From: Bradyrhizobium sp. CCBAU 53421 | Lineage (GTDB): Bacteria > Pseudomonadota > Alphaproteobacteria > Rhizobiales > Xanthobacteraceae | Assembly: GCF_015291625.1 (NCBI RefSeq) | Contig: NZ_CP030047.1 | Coordinates: forward strand, 1,178,001-1,242,000 | Reading direction: 5' to 3' | Length of the DNA stretch: 64,000 bases | Shown here: positions 18,766-26,439 of the stretch, piece after piece | Position numbering within the stretch: position 1 is the stretch's first letter | How the letters are laid out: each line of letters starts with the position of its first letter | Program-made: the position numbers and the translations under genes | Notes under the pieces: model-generated | The model's database searches: none | What the model was told of the DNA's origin: nothing | What the model saw: only the letters and a program-made list of their open reading frames with translations

Positions 18766-19350
18766 ATGGCCACGGAACAGGACGCCAAATCACCGAATAC
18801 GGTGGTTCTCTTCAGCGGGCACATGATCGATGCGTCAGATCGAAAAACCCCACGCTTTCCGCCGGACAAGGAGGCTGTTGCGGCCGCTGCGATCGCTGAT
18901 GCGCTTGCAAAGATCGGTGTCACCAAAGGCGATCTCGCCATTTGCGGCGGCGCCTGCGGCGGCGATCTGCTGTTTGCGGAAGCCGCGCTCGCGCAGAGCA
19001 TGCAACTTGAAATCTATATTCCGTTCGACGAGCCGACGTTTCTTGCCGGCTCGGTTGATTTCGCCGGCGGCGATTGGCGCGCCCGCTATTTTGCAGCGAA
19101 ATCGAGCGCAACGCTCCATGTCATGCCGGACCAACTGGGTCCGCTGCCGGCCGGCCAAAACGCCTACGAGCGTGACAATCAATGGATGCTCGAACGCGCC
19201 GCCCGGTTTGGCGACAAGAAGCTCGCCTTCATCTGCCTGTGGAACGGTGAAGGCGGCGATGGTCCCGGCGGCGCCAAGCACCTGATGGACGAGGCGGGAC
19301 GCAAGACGACGTGGGTTTACTGGCTCGATACGAAAAAATTGTGGGACTGA
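18766..19350 (+). CDS. SLOG-like (LOG/Rossmannoid) nucleotide-binding protein
   Basis: Encodes 194 residues from the ATG at 18766, which has GAGGTG 5 bases ahead; an ATG at 18748 adds six residues. The pattern strand (VVLFSGHMID), helix, strand (DLAICGGACGGDLLFAEAAL, glycines about 61-67), then LEIYIPFDEP matches a Rossmann-like SLOG/LOG fold. SLOG domains bind NAD-derived or other nucleotide ligands, as in ThsA of Thoeris. From memory, this same sequence type is often fused to the TPR protein family encoded next, from which it is separated by only 12 bases. Fold assignment is by eye. Confidence 0.65.
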   Translation: MATEQDAKSPNTVVLFSGHMIDASDRKTPRFPPDKEAVAAAAIADALAKIGVTKGDLAICGGACGGDLLFAEAALAQSMQLEIYIPFDEPTFLAGSVDFAGGDWRARYFAAKSSATLHVMPDQLGPLPAGQNAYERDNQWMLERAARFGDKKLAFICLWNGEGGDGPGGAKHLMDEAGRKTTWVYWLDTKKLWD

Positions 19351-19362
19351 AGGAAATGCAAA

Positions 19363-20745
19363 ATGCCGTCGTGTTTCATGATCATGCCTTACGGCCGCAA
19401 GCCGACCCAGGCTGACCCCAAGTTTGGTCCAGCTGAGATTGACTTTAACGCGCTATGGGATCGGGCTTACGTTCCGGCCATCAAGGCACTGGGCTATCAA
19501 CCGGTGCGCGCCGATCAAGACACCAGCGCGTTGATCGTCAGCGAAATGCTGGAGCGGATCTACTTCGCCGATCTCGTGTTGGCTGACATGACGATTCCGA
19601 ACGGCAACGTCTATTACGAGGTTGGCATTCGCCACGCATCGCAAAAGACCGGGTGCGTGTTGCTTGCGGCCGACTGGTCCAAGCAATTGTTCGACGTCGT
19701 GCAGATGCGGACCGTCCGCTACCCGCTGCCCGAGGGAGAAATAACACCGGCAACCGCCGCCGCCATGCAAGCGGCGATCAAAGATCCCATCAAGGCGCTT
19801 GCCGACGGGATATCGCCGATGAATCAGTCGATCCCGGGCTATCCCGACGAGGTCGACCCGCGCAAGGCCATCACGATGCGAGGCCAACTCGCGGAGCAAG
19901 CCGCGTTTCAGACCAAGATACGCTCGGTGCGCGCGGCGGCTGAGAAAGACCGCATGAAGCGCTCCCTGGAATTGATCGCCGCTGAAGGTAATCCGCCCGC
20001 CAGCTATTCGAAGGCGCTCGCGTTGCTGTTGCTATTGCGCGACTGCGTCGATGGCAAGGATGATTGGAGCCTGATGCTCGATTACATATGCAAGCTTCCT
20101 GAGCGCTTCCTCAACGAGCCGGAAGTGCAGGAAAATCGCGCGTTTGCGCTTGCTCAAGTTGGCAATCCCATCGACGCAATTGCTGAAATTCAAACACTGA
20201 TCGATTTCGCAGGGCCAACTCCGGAGCGTCTTGGCCTGATGGGCGGTCGTTATAAGCGCCTCGCCGACGATGCCACGGACGATGACGATCGCCAGCAGCG
20301 CCGCAGCCAGGCAATCGACTGCTATGAACGAGGAATGCGGCTCGATCTCAATGCCTATTACTGCTCGAGCAATCTGCCTCGACTCTATCGCGCCCGTGCC
20401 GAGAAGGGTGATGAGAGTCTTGCACAAGACGCCGTGCGATCTGCGATTGCTGCTTGTGAGCGCGCCAGAACGCTGAATCTCGCCGACGAATGGCTGCGCC
20501 CAACGCTGCTTGCTGCGGCATTCGATCTCGGTGACCCGGACAAGGCCGAGGAGTTGGCGGTGCAGGTGATTGCCGAGGGCCAAGCGAAATGGAAGGTGAG
20601 CAGTGTTCTTCGCGACCTCGGCGACAGTCTTAAGCATGTCGATGATGCCGCAAAGCGCGCGCGGCTGTCCGCAGTGATCGACAAGATCAAGGGTCCAGCA
20701 TCGCGCGCCTCGCCGGCATCCGCGCTAGCCCAGCCGCATCGATAG
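19363..20745 (+). CDS. NDT-like (TIR-superfamily) domain fused to TPR-S-type helical repeats
   Basis: Encodes 460 residues. The N-terminal 120 residues resemble nucleoside 2-deoxyribosyltransferases and TIR relatives: PSCFMIMPYG, a RAD..T segment, FADLVLADMT and GNVYYEVGIRHA, with Glu86 at the family's catalytic position. Residues about 180-450 are helical repeats like the TPR-S region shared with the TRAF-binding part of animal ASK/MAP3K proteins (DUF4071 type): ALLLLLRDC, ENRAFALAQVG, LGLMGGRYKRLADDA, ALDCYERGM-like RSQAIDCYERGM, YCSSNLPRLYRAR. In other bacteria such proteins are linked to predicted conflict systems. The 3' end overlaps the convergent methyltransferase gene by 21 bases. Confidence 0.75.
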   Translation: MPSCFMIMPYGRKPTQADPKFGPAEIDFNALWDRAYVPAIKALGYQPVRADQDTSALIVSEMLERIYFADLVLADMTIPNGNVYYEVGIRHASQKTGCVLLAADWSKQLFDVVQMRTVRYPLPEGEITPATAAAMQAAIKDPIKALADGISPMNQSIPGYPDEVDPRKAITMRGQLAEQAAFQTKIRSVRAAAEKDRMKRSLELIAAEGNPPASYSKALALLLLLRDCVDGKDDWSLMLDYICKLPERFLNEPEVQENRAFALAQVGNPIDAIAEIQTLIDFAGPTPERLGLMGGRYKRLADDATDDDDRQQRRSQAIDCYERGMRLDLNAYYCSSNLPRLYRARAEKGDESLAQDAVRSAIAACERARTLNLADEWLRPTLLAAAFDLGDPDKAEELAVQVIAEGQAKWKVSSVLRDLGDSLKHVDDAAKRARLSAVIDKIKGPASRASPASALAQPHR

Positions 20746-21390
20746 CTCGACGTCGCCGCCGAACGGCACCGACAAGTAACCGCTCTTCGGCGAGCGCACC
20801 CGTGCGAGATAATCGGGGCTGTAATCGGCATTGTCGGCGACGACGAAGGCGCCCGGCTTCAGGCGGCTCTCCACGAGATCGAGGATGTCGGGATAGAGCG
20901 CCTTGGCGCCGTCGAGTAGCACGACGTCGATCGCATCGGGCAGGCCGGTGCGCAGCGTCGTCAGCGCATCGCCCTCGCGGATCTCGACCAGGTCGTCGAG
21001 GCCGCCGGCTGCGAGATTATCCCGGGCACGCGCCACCTTGGACGGCTCGAACTCGGATGTGATGAGCCGGCCGCCGCCATTGTCGCGCAGCGCCGCGGCG
21101 AGGTGCAGCGTCGAGATGCCGAACGAGGTCCCGAACTCGACGATGGTCCGCGCCCGTGCGCCGCGCGCCAGCATGTAGAGCAGCGCTCCGGTCTCGCGCG
21201 AGACCGCGAGCGGCACATTGTTGAAGCGGCTGTAGAGCGCGCGGTAGTCGGTCCTGCTGCGCATCAGGCCCGCCTGTTCCTCGTCGGAAAGGTCGGCCAC
21301 CGCGCGCCGGGTTTCCTCCACCGCGGCGGAAGCTTGCTTGAACAGGCGGTCGAGCAGGCCCGCGAGCTCAGGTGAAACGAGGGTGATCAT
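20725..21390 (-). CDS. Class I SAM-dependent O-methyltransferase
   Basis: Encodes 221 residues. The SAM motif EFGTSFGISTLHLA (about 90-103), the acidic ITSEFEP at the end of strand 2, GDALTTL and the metal-site strand DVVLLDGAK match the CAMT/O-methyltransferase family. Its acceptor cannot be deduced. It is divergent from the TetR gene at 21484 with a perfect palindrome between them, so TetR control is likely. It converges on the NDT/TPR gene with a 21-base overlap. Confidence 0.9.
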   Translation of the reverse strand: MITLVSPELAGLLDRLFKQASAAVEETRRAVADLSDEEQAGLMRSRTDYRALYSRFNNVPLAVSRETGALLYMLARGARARTIVEFGTSFGISTLHLAAALRDNGGGRLITSEFEPSKVARARDNLAAGGLDDLVEIREGDALTTLRTGLPDAIDVVLLDGAKALYPDILDLVESRLKPGAFVVADNADYSPDYLARVRSPKSGYLSVPFGGDVELSMRLG

Positions 21391-21439
21391 GGGGGTCTCC
21401 GGTCAAAAAGCAGCGCATCCTTGCGCCCCGCCAGAAATA

Positions 21440-21453
21440 CGAATAATTATTCG
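21440..21453. promoter_or_regulatory. Perfect 14-bp palindrome, probable TetR operator
   Basis: CGAATAATTATTCG, an exact palindrome in the 93-base gap between the methyltransferase and the TetR gene. Its position, A/T richness in a G+C-rich background and symmetry fit an autoregulatory operator serving both promoters. Confidence 0.7.
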
Positions 21454-21483
21454 CATTCGCTACTCGCATTCCCCAGGGCGTTC

Positions 21484-22116
21484 ATGACCGAACGGCGAAG
21501 CTCTTCAATTTCCTCACGAAAACAACCGCAGCAGGCCCGGTCGGCCCAGCTCGTCGCGGCGATTCTGGATGCTGCTGTTCAGGTTTTGACGAAGGAGGGC
21601 GCGCAGCGCTTCACCACGGCGCGGGTGGCCGAGCGGGCCGGCGTCAGCATCGGCTCGCTCTACCAGTATTTTCCGAACAAGGCGTCGATCCTGTTCCGGC
21701 TGCAGAGCGATGAGTGGCGGCAGAACTCCAGCCTGCTGCGCGGCATTCTCGCAGACCGCACGCGGCCGCCATTGGCGCGGTTGCGTTCGCTGGTGCACGC
21801 CTTCATCCGGTCCGAATGCGAGGAGGCCGCAGTGCGCATCGCACTCAACGACGCCGCGCCGCTCTATCGCGACGCGCCCGAGGCCCGCGAGGTGAGGGCA
21901 TCCGGCGAGCGCATCGTCGAAGTCTTCATGCGCGAGGCGTTGCCGAAGACGTCAGATGCCGTGCGTGCGACGGCCGGCGACCTCATCTCGACGACGATGA
22001 GTTCGGTCGGCAAGAATTTTTCCGAAAGCCCGCGAAGTCAGGCCGAGATCGCGAGCTATGCCGACGCGATGGCCGACATGTTCTGCGCATATCTCAGGAG
22101 TCTCGGAAGGCGCTGA
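21484..22116 (+). CDS. TetR/AcrR family transcriptional regulator
   Basis: Encodes 210 residues from the ATG at 21484; an upstream in-frame codon at 21421 would run the coding region through the palindromic operator and is rejected. The N-terminal helix-turn-helix is clear: AAILDAAVQVLTKEG, TTARVAERAGVSIGSLYQYFPNKASI. The C-terminal ligand domain ends DMFCAYLRSLGRR. It probably represses itself and the divergent O-methyltransferase. A degenerate copy of its last codons lies at 23158-23208. Confidence 0.92.
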   Translation: MTERRSSSISSRKQPQQARSAQLVAAILDAAVQVLTKEGAQRFTTARVAERAGVSIGSLYQYFPNKASILFRLQSDEWRQNSSLLRGILADRTRPPLARLRSLVHAFIRSECEEAAVRIALNDAAPLYRDAPEAREVRASGERIVEVFMREALPKTSDAVRATAGDLISTTMSSVGKNFSESPRSQAEIASYADAMADMFCAYLRSLGRR

Positions 22117-22141
22117 AGCGCGCTGTCAGTCCGGCCGTCGT

Positions 22142-22291
22142 TCAAAGGTAGTGCCTGGCGACCAACAGAAATCCGAGCACGCCGCCGGTCACAGCGGAAA
22201 CGGCGACGCCGTTGCAGAAACTGACGTAAGCGGCGGACCAATACGAAGCAGCCTGGGAGGCCGTCGCAACTTTTTTCGGTTTCCGAGGCAA
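22142..22291 (-). CDS. Possible 49-residue small membrane protein
   Basis: An open frame from TTG (22289-22291) to TGA (22142-22144), with AGGA 9 bases ahead. It would encode a basic N terminus (PRKPKK), then one hydrophobic helix (VAVSAVTGGVLGFLLVA). Composition is protein-like, but the start is non-ATG and sits just past a terminator hairpin of the same strand, so the call is tentative. Confidence 0.35.
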   Translation of the reverse strand: MPRKPKKVATASQAASYWSAAYVSFCNGVAVSAVTGGVLGFLLVARHYL

Positions 22292-22305
22292 GCCAATGAT
22301 TCCTG

Positions 22306-22345
22306 AAAAAGGCGCCGCCGCCTGGTCAACGCAGGCGACGGCGCC
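22306..22345 (-). terminator. Rho-independent terminator for the leftward CHAP-like gene
   Basis: Reading leftward: GGCGCCGTCGCCTG, 7-base loop, CAGGCGGCGGCGCC (13 of 14 positions pair), then TTTTT (22306-22310). It lies about 240 bases past the stop of the gene at 22585-22968. Confidence 0.75.
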
Positions 22346-22503
22346 CGTCTGAGGGCTTCAGGGCGAAACCCCGCTTGAGCGTAAGCTGCGATGATGAACG
22401 GTTCGTATACCGCTGAACGTCGCCGGTTCGCATATCAGCAGAAGCGTTCGTGAGTTCCCTAATGCGCCGTGAGATAAGGTTGAATCGTCATCGCGCATTA
22501 GCT

Positions 22504-22584
22504 GTTTGTTTGAGCATGATCTCCGCGCAAACGCTTCGCGTTTGTCGCGAGGGAAAACCGCTTCGCACTTTTCCGGATCATGCT
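22504..22584. repeat. GAGCATGATC/GGATCATGC palindromic repeat, long form, copy 1
   Basis: Begins tttgagcatgatctccgcg and ends cacttttccggatcatgc, with an inner cgcttcgcg palindrome and gggaaaaccgcttcgcac. Near-identical long copy at 45793-45873, short copies at 40737-40790 and (inverted) 44083-44131. It abuts the stop codon of the CHAP-like gene. Confidence 0.88.
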
Positions 22585-22968
22585 TCAGAACGAAGCGTAA
22601 GCGTTGCGGAACGCGATGGCGCCGGCCAGCGAGCGCGGCCGCGTGCGCACGGCATGTCCGTCGTTGCCGCTCTGGACGATCCACTGGCCATTCTCGTGAC
22701 CCACGATCTTGCCGACGTGGTGACGCCAGACCACGATCGCGCCGACCGAAGGGCCTCCTGCATTGCTGCCGTATCGCGCCCAGGATCGCGCCAGATTGTA
22801 TTGCGGACCGGGATCGCTGCCGACCTGCGTGCGCATGAACCACCCGCACCACGCAGCGGGACGGCCGGAATGTGCATAGTGCCGATGGTGGTGATGACGG
22901 CCGCGAGCTTCAGCAGCAGATGAGGCGAAGGCCAGGAGCACGGCGACAGCCGCAAGAGTTTTACGCAT
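22585..22968 (-). CDS. Secreted CHAP/NlpC-P60-like protein (TIGR02594-like)
   Basis: Encodes 127 residues with a signal peptide (KTLAAVAVLLAFASSAAEA), then a His-rich patch (GRHHHHRH). The core AAWCGWFMRTQ (Cys41) followed by YNLARSWARYG, GAIVVWRHHVGKIVGH (His84) and QSGNDGHAVRT matches the short CHAP-like/TIGR02594 layout of Cys-His papain-fold peptidases or amidases acting on cell wall. Whether it is catalytic is unknown. It is divergent from the exported thiamine-diphosphate enzyme, 539 bases away. Confidence 0.7.
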   Translation of the reverse strand: MRKTLAAVAVLLAFASSAAEARGRHHHHRHYAHSGRPAAWCGWFMRTQVGSDPGPQYNLARSWARYGSNAGGPSVGAIVVWRHHVGKIVGHENGQWIVQSGNDGHAVRTRPRSLAGAIAFRNAYASF

Positions 22969-23507
22969 TACAAAGTCCTATTGTTGTTGGCAGACCATCC
23001 TGATTGTGGGAGGGGCGCAGCGATGATCTGCGATTTGGTTGCGAAGCGACCGCATCGGTCAGGCGACGCAAAACAGAAGCGGGGACATGGCCCGCCCGCG
23101 CCTTTAAGAAACCGGCTATGGCCAAAATATGGCCGCTAAATCCCGTCTGGCGGCAGAGACATGACCGACATGTTCTGCGCGGATCTGAAGCGCCTCGCGA
23201 AGCGCTGACGCCAGCAGAATTGCTCCGAGAGCATGTTCTTGGGTGCCGCTTCGCGCGGAACTCGGACGAGCGTTGGCGTCGCGCAGCTTCCGCGCAACGC
23301 ATCGATCGAAGTCGAGTTGATCGCAGTGCTGTCGCGGTAGGCGCCGGCGACGCCTTCCTCTTCCGATGCCGATTTCGCGGAGCACCTCAGCCAAAAGCAG
23401 CACGCTTACGCGTCTGTGTATTGACGGCTCCGGAGCTTCAGGACGACACTAATAGCAACAAGCAATGAGCTCGTAGGCATCTGGTCTAAGTTCCCGGAGA
23501 GGAAGCC
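22969..23507. other. 539-base gap with a pseudogene scrap
   Basis: Open frames here are short, lack ribosome-binding sites and look non-coding. The only recognisable content is the TetR-tail-like remnant at 23158-23208. GAGAGGAAG just before 23508 is the ribosome-binding site of the next gene. Confidence 0.5.
23158..23208 (+). pseudogene. Remnant of a TetR-family C terminus
   Basis: The frame DMTDMFCADLKRLAKR followed by TGA closely matches the last residues of the TetR protein at 22116 (AMADMFCAYLRSLGRR, stop). No start or upstream TetR body is present, so this is a detached fragment. Confidence 0.5.
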
Positions 23508-25463
23508 ATGTCGAAACGCAGCGACTCGCGCCGCGCAGGCGCGCTCGATCCCGGCCGCCGCAATTTCCTGAAGGGCGCTACCGTCGCCGGTGCGGCGGCG
23601 CTGGCTGCCCCTGCGGCCGCCAACACCGCGATGCCAAGCGTTTCCGACCAGCGTCCCAAAGCCGCGCCGCCCGGGCCGAGGCTTGCGGCTGCGGACGCGC
23701 TGCCGCCGCCGGCCGATCCGGTCAATCAGACTTCGAGCGGCGGCGACTTCATGGTCGACGTGCTCAAGACGCTCGATATCGATTACCTCGCGATGAACTG
23801 CGCCTCGAGCTTCCGCGGATTGCACGAGGCCATCATCAATCACGGCGGCAACAAGAAGCCCGAGATCATCACTTGCCCGCATGAAGAGATCGCGGTGCAT
23901 ATGGGCCAGGGCTACGCCAAGATCGAGGGCAAGCCGCTCGCCATGATCTGCCACGGCGTGGTCGGTCTGCAGCATGCATCGATGGCGATGTACAACGCCT
24001 GGTGCGACCGCGTCCCCGTCATCGTGATGGGCGGCAACATCATGGAAGCCGACAAGCGCGCGCCGGGCGCCGAATGGCCGCATTCGGCGATCGATCCCGC
24101 GGCGCTGACGCGCGACTTCGTCAAGTGGGACGACCAGCCGGCCTCGCTGCAGCATTTCGCGGAGTCCGCGCTGCGTGCCTACAAGATATCAACCACACCG
24201 CCGATGGCGCCGGTGATGCTGTCGCTCGACCAGGAGCTGCAGGAAAATCCGATCGAGAGCCGCGACCGCCTGCGCATCCCGAAATTCACCCCGGCGCTGG
24301 CGCCGCAGGGCGACGATGCGGCGCTGGCCGAGCTCGCGAGGATGCTGGTCGCGGCAGACAATCCGGTGATCCTGTGCGACCGGATGGCGCGCACGCCCGC
24401 CGGCATGCCGCGCCTGGTGGAGCTTGCGGAAGCCCTGCAATGCGCCGTGATCGATAATTACGGGCGGATGAATTTCCCCTCGCGCCATCCGCTGAACCAG
24501 TCGTTCCGCCGCTCGATCCTGTCGCAGGCCGATCTGATCCTGGCGATGGAGGTCAACGACATCTGGGGCTCGCTCAGCGATTTCCACGATCGCATCGTGC
24601 GGACGTCGGAGCCGCGCACCAAGAAGACCGCCAAGATCGTCACGCTCGGCACCCGCGGCCTTTACATGAAGGCCAATTACCAGGACCTCGGCCGCTATCA
24701 GGAGGTCGATCTCGACATCGCCGGCGACGCCGAGGCGAGCCTGCCGGCGTTGACCGAGCAGGTCAAACGCCGGATCGACGAGGGACGCAAGACGGCGTTC
24801 GACGCGCGCGGCAAGAAGCTCGCGGCCGCCAAGCTCGCCACCGTCGAGCAGGCGAAGCTTGACGCCACGATCGGCTGGGACGCGAGCCCGATCACCACGG
24901 CGCGGCTGTGCGCCGAGCTCTACAGCCAGATCAAGGATGAGGACTGGTCGCTGGTCGGCACCTCGATCGGCCTGTCATGGCCGCATCGTCTGTGGAATTT
25001 CACCAAGCCGTATCAATGGAACGGCGTCTCCGGCGGCGGCGGTGTCGGCTACACGCTGCCGGCTTCGCTCGGCGCTGCGCTCGCCAACAAGCGGCACGGA
25101 CGGTTGACGGTTGCGATAGGCGGCGACGGCGACTTCATGTTCGTGCCGTCGACGCTCTGGACGGCCGCGCATCACCAGATCCCGATGCTCTACATCGTGC
25201 ACAACAACCGCGCCTATCATCAGGAATACATGTATCTGCAGGCGATGGCTGCGCGCCACGGCCGCGGCATCACCAACGCCGATATCGGCACCACGATCAA
25301 GGATCCTCTCGTCGACTATGCGACCGTCGCCAGGGGGTTCGGCGTCTATGGCGAGGGACCGATCAGCGATCCCAATGCGCTGGCGCCTGCGCTGAAGCGC
25401 GCGATCGCCATGGTCAAGGGCGGCCAGCCGGCGCTGCTCGACGTCGTGATGGATCAGCGGTGA
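23508..25463 (+). CDS. Tat-exported thiamine-diphosphate-dependent enzyme (acetolactate synthase/pyruvate oxidase-like)
   Basis: Encodes 651 residues. The N terminus carries a twin-arginine signal: RRNFLKG, then a hydrophobic Ala-rich stretch ending near AAANTA. The rest is a full ThDP enzyme: PYR domain with the catalytic Glu in CPHEEIAVHMGQGYA (about 123-137), central domain, and PP domain with GGDGDFMF and downstream HNN (about 538-570), the GDG-X-NN metal/ThDP motif. Family members decarboxylate 2-oxo acids. An exported copy is unusual because most are cytosolic. The c-type cytochrome gene starts 13 bases downstream, suggesting periplasmic oxidation coupled to the respiratory chain. Confidence 0.88.
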   Translation: MSKRSDSRRAGALDPGRRNFLKGATVAGAAALAAPAAANTAMPSVSDQRPKAAPPGPRLAAADALPPPADPVNQTSSGGDFMVDVLKTLDIDYLAMNCASSFRGLHEAIINHGGNKKPEIITCPHEEIAVHMGQGYAKIEGKPLAMICHGVVGLQHASMAMYNAWCDRVPVIVMGGNIMEADKRAPGAEWPHSAIDPAALTRDFVKWDDQPASLQHFAESALRAYKISTTPPMAPVMLSLDQELQENPIESRDRLRIPKFTPALAPQGDDAALAELARMLVAADNPVILCDRMARTPAGMPRLVELAEALQCAVIDNYGRMNFPSRHPLNQSFRRSILSQADLILAMEVNDIWGSLSDFHDRIVRTSEPRTKKTAKIVTLGTRGLYMKANYQDLGRYQEVDLDIAGDAEASLPALTEQVKRRIDEGRKTAFDARGKKLAAAKLATVEQAKLDATIGWDASPITTARLCAELYSQIKDEDWSLVGTSIGLSWPHRLWNFTKPYQWNGVSGGGGVGYTLPASLGAALANKRHGRLTVAIGGDGDFMFVPSTLWTAAHHQIPMLYIVHNNRAYHQEYMYLQAMAARHGRGITNADIGTTIKDPLVDYATVARGFGVYGEGPISDPNALAPALKRAIAMVKGGQPALLDVVMDQR

Positions 25464-25476
25464 AGCGGAGATGGCG

Positions 25477-25863
25477 ATGATGAGTGGATCTGTGAGGCGC
25501 CTTGCCGCTATCGCCGCGATCGCGGGGGCGTTCACGCTCGGCGACGTCGTCGCATCGCGCGCCGAGGATGCGCCGGCCGGCGATCCTGTCAACGGCAAGC
25601 GGCTTTATCTTGCCGACGGCTGCTTCGAATGCCACGGCCGCGCCGGGCAGGGCGGCCGTTTCAATTACCTGACGCCGGCGCTGGCGCAGATCGCGCTGCC
25701 GGTGGGGTCCTTCATCGCGTTCCTGCGCGAGGCGCCCAACGACATGCCGTCGTTCTCCGCCGACGTGCTGCCGGACAAGGATGCCGCCGACATCCACGCC
25801 TATCTCAGCTCGCTGCCGGGACCGAAGGCGGCCAAGGATATTCCGCCGATCCTGAACCAGTGA
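25477..25863 (+). CDS. Periplasmic c-type cytochrome
   Basis: Encodes 128 residues from the ATG at 25477, which has GGAG 6 bases ahead; ATGs at 25471 and 25480 are less well placed. Signal peptide (RRLAAIAAIAGAFTLGDVV), heme motif CFECH (C49-H53) and a likely axial Met in NDMPSFSADVL mark a class I monoheme cytochrome c. It directly follows the Tat-exported ThDP enzyme and probably takes electrons from it. No other redox subunit follows. Confidence 0.9.
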   Translation: MMSGSVRRLAAIAAIAGAFTLGDVVASRAEDAPAGDPVNGKRLYLADGCFECHGRAGQGGRFNYLTPALAQIALPVGSFIAFLREAPNDMPSFSADVLPDKDAADIHAYLSSLPGPKAAKDIPPILNQ

Positions 25864-26439
25864 GGCAGTTCGCGCGGGCTTTGGCTTCGCCGGGCACGCT
25901 TCGACCTTGGCGGCGCCACGCGAAGCAACACAGACTCGTTGATCAGTCTCCGCGATCGATTGGGTTCAATCGCGTTCGCCTTGCGTTGACGGGGCGGTGC
26001 GTATCGGATGTTCGGCGATCGCCCGTGTCGGAGAGCGTTACGGACGTGAGCAAGGCGCCTCGTCGTTGCGCTGAACGTTCAGTAAAATGATCCACTAAAC
26101 ACCCGGCAGAGCCAGGTGCTGGGCATTCTCCGCTATCGGCACTTGTGCATTGCGGCAAATATCCGCCGCAGGATAGCGCGGCAGCCTTCCTTGATGCTCG
26201 CAAGAAAATCGGCTTGACGGGTTCCTGAATTTAGTAATACGTTTAGTATTACAAAAACGATAAACATCGCGCATCGAGCTGATGTGTGGGAGGAGCCTCG
26301 CCATCCGGACCCGGTTTCCGGACGCGTTCAGTCTCGTCTCCCATCATCGCTCATCAACTCGGTTTCGAAAGTCTCGGCGTCGATCCGGCGCGGATGCGCC
26401 GGGCGAGTTAGGTGCTTCAACGATAGGGAGGAATTGGAT
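25864..26439. other. 576-base leader region of the ABC/DHA-kinase operon
   Basis: No convincing gene. The 3' half becomes A/T-rich and contains the inverted repeat at 26234-26252, a -35-like TTGACG at 26214-26219 and, just before 26440, the strong ribosome-binding site GGGAGGA (26426-26432). Confidence 0.6.
26214..26252 (+). promoter_or_regulatory. Promoter/operator region: GTAATAC-N5-GTATTAC
   Basis: Perfect 7-bp inverted repeat GTAATAC (26234-26240), spacer gttta, GTATTAC (26246-26252), with flanking TTT/AAA. TTGACG at 26214-26219 with TAATAC at 26235 (15-base spacer) could be a sigma-70 promoter overlapping the operator, so binding would block transcription. The cognate regulator is not obvious in the window. 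Confidence 0.55.

Noticed and set aside
23004..23468. 154-codon + strand frame before the ThDP gene
   Set aside because: Arg-rich with no ribosome site or domain. Only the short TetR-tail match is meaningful.
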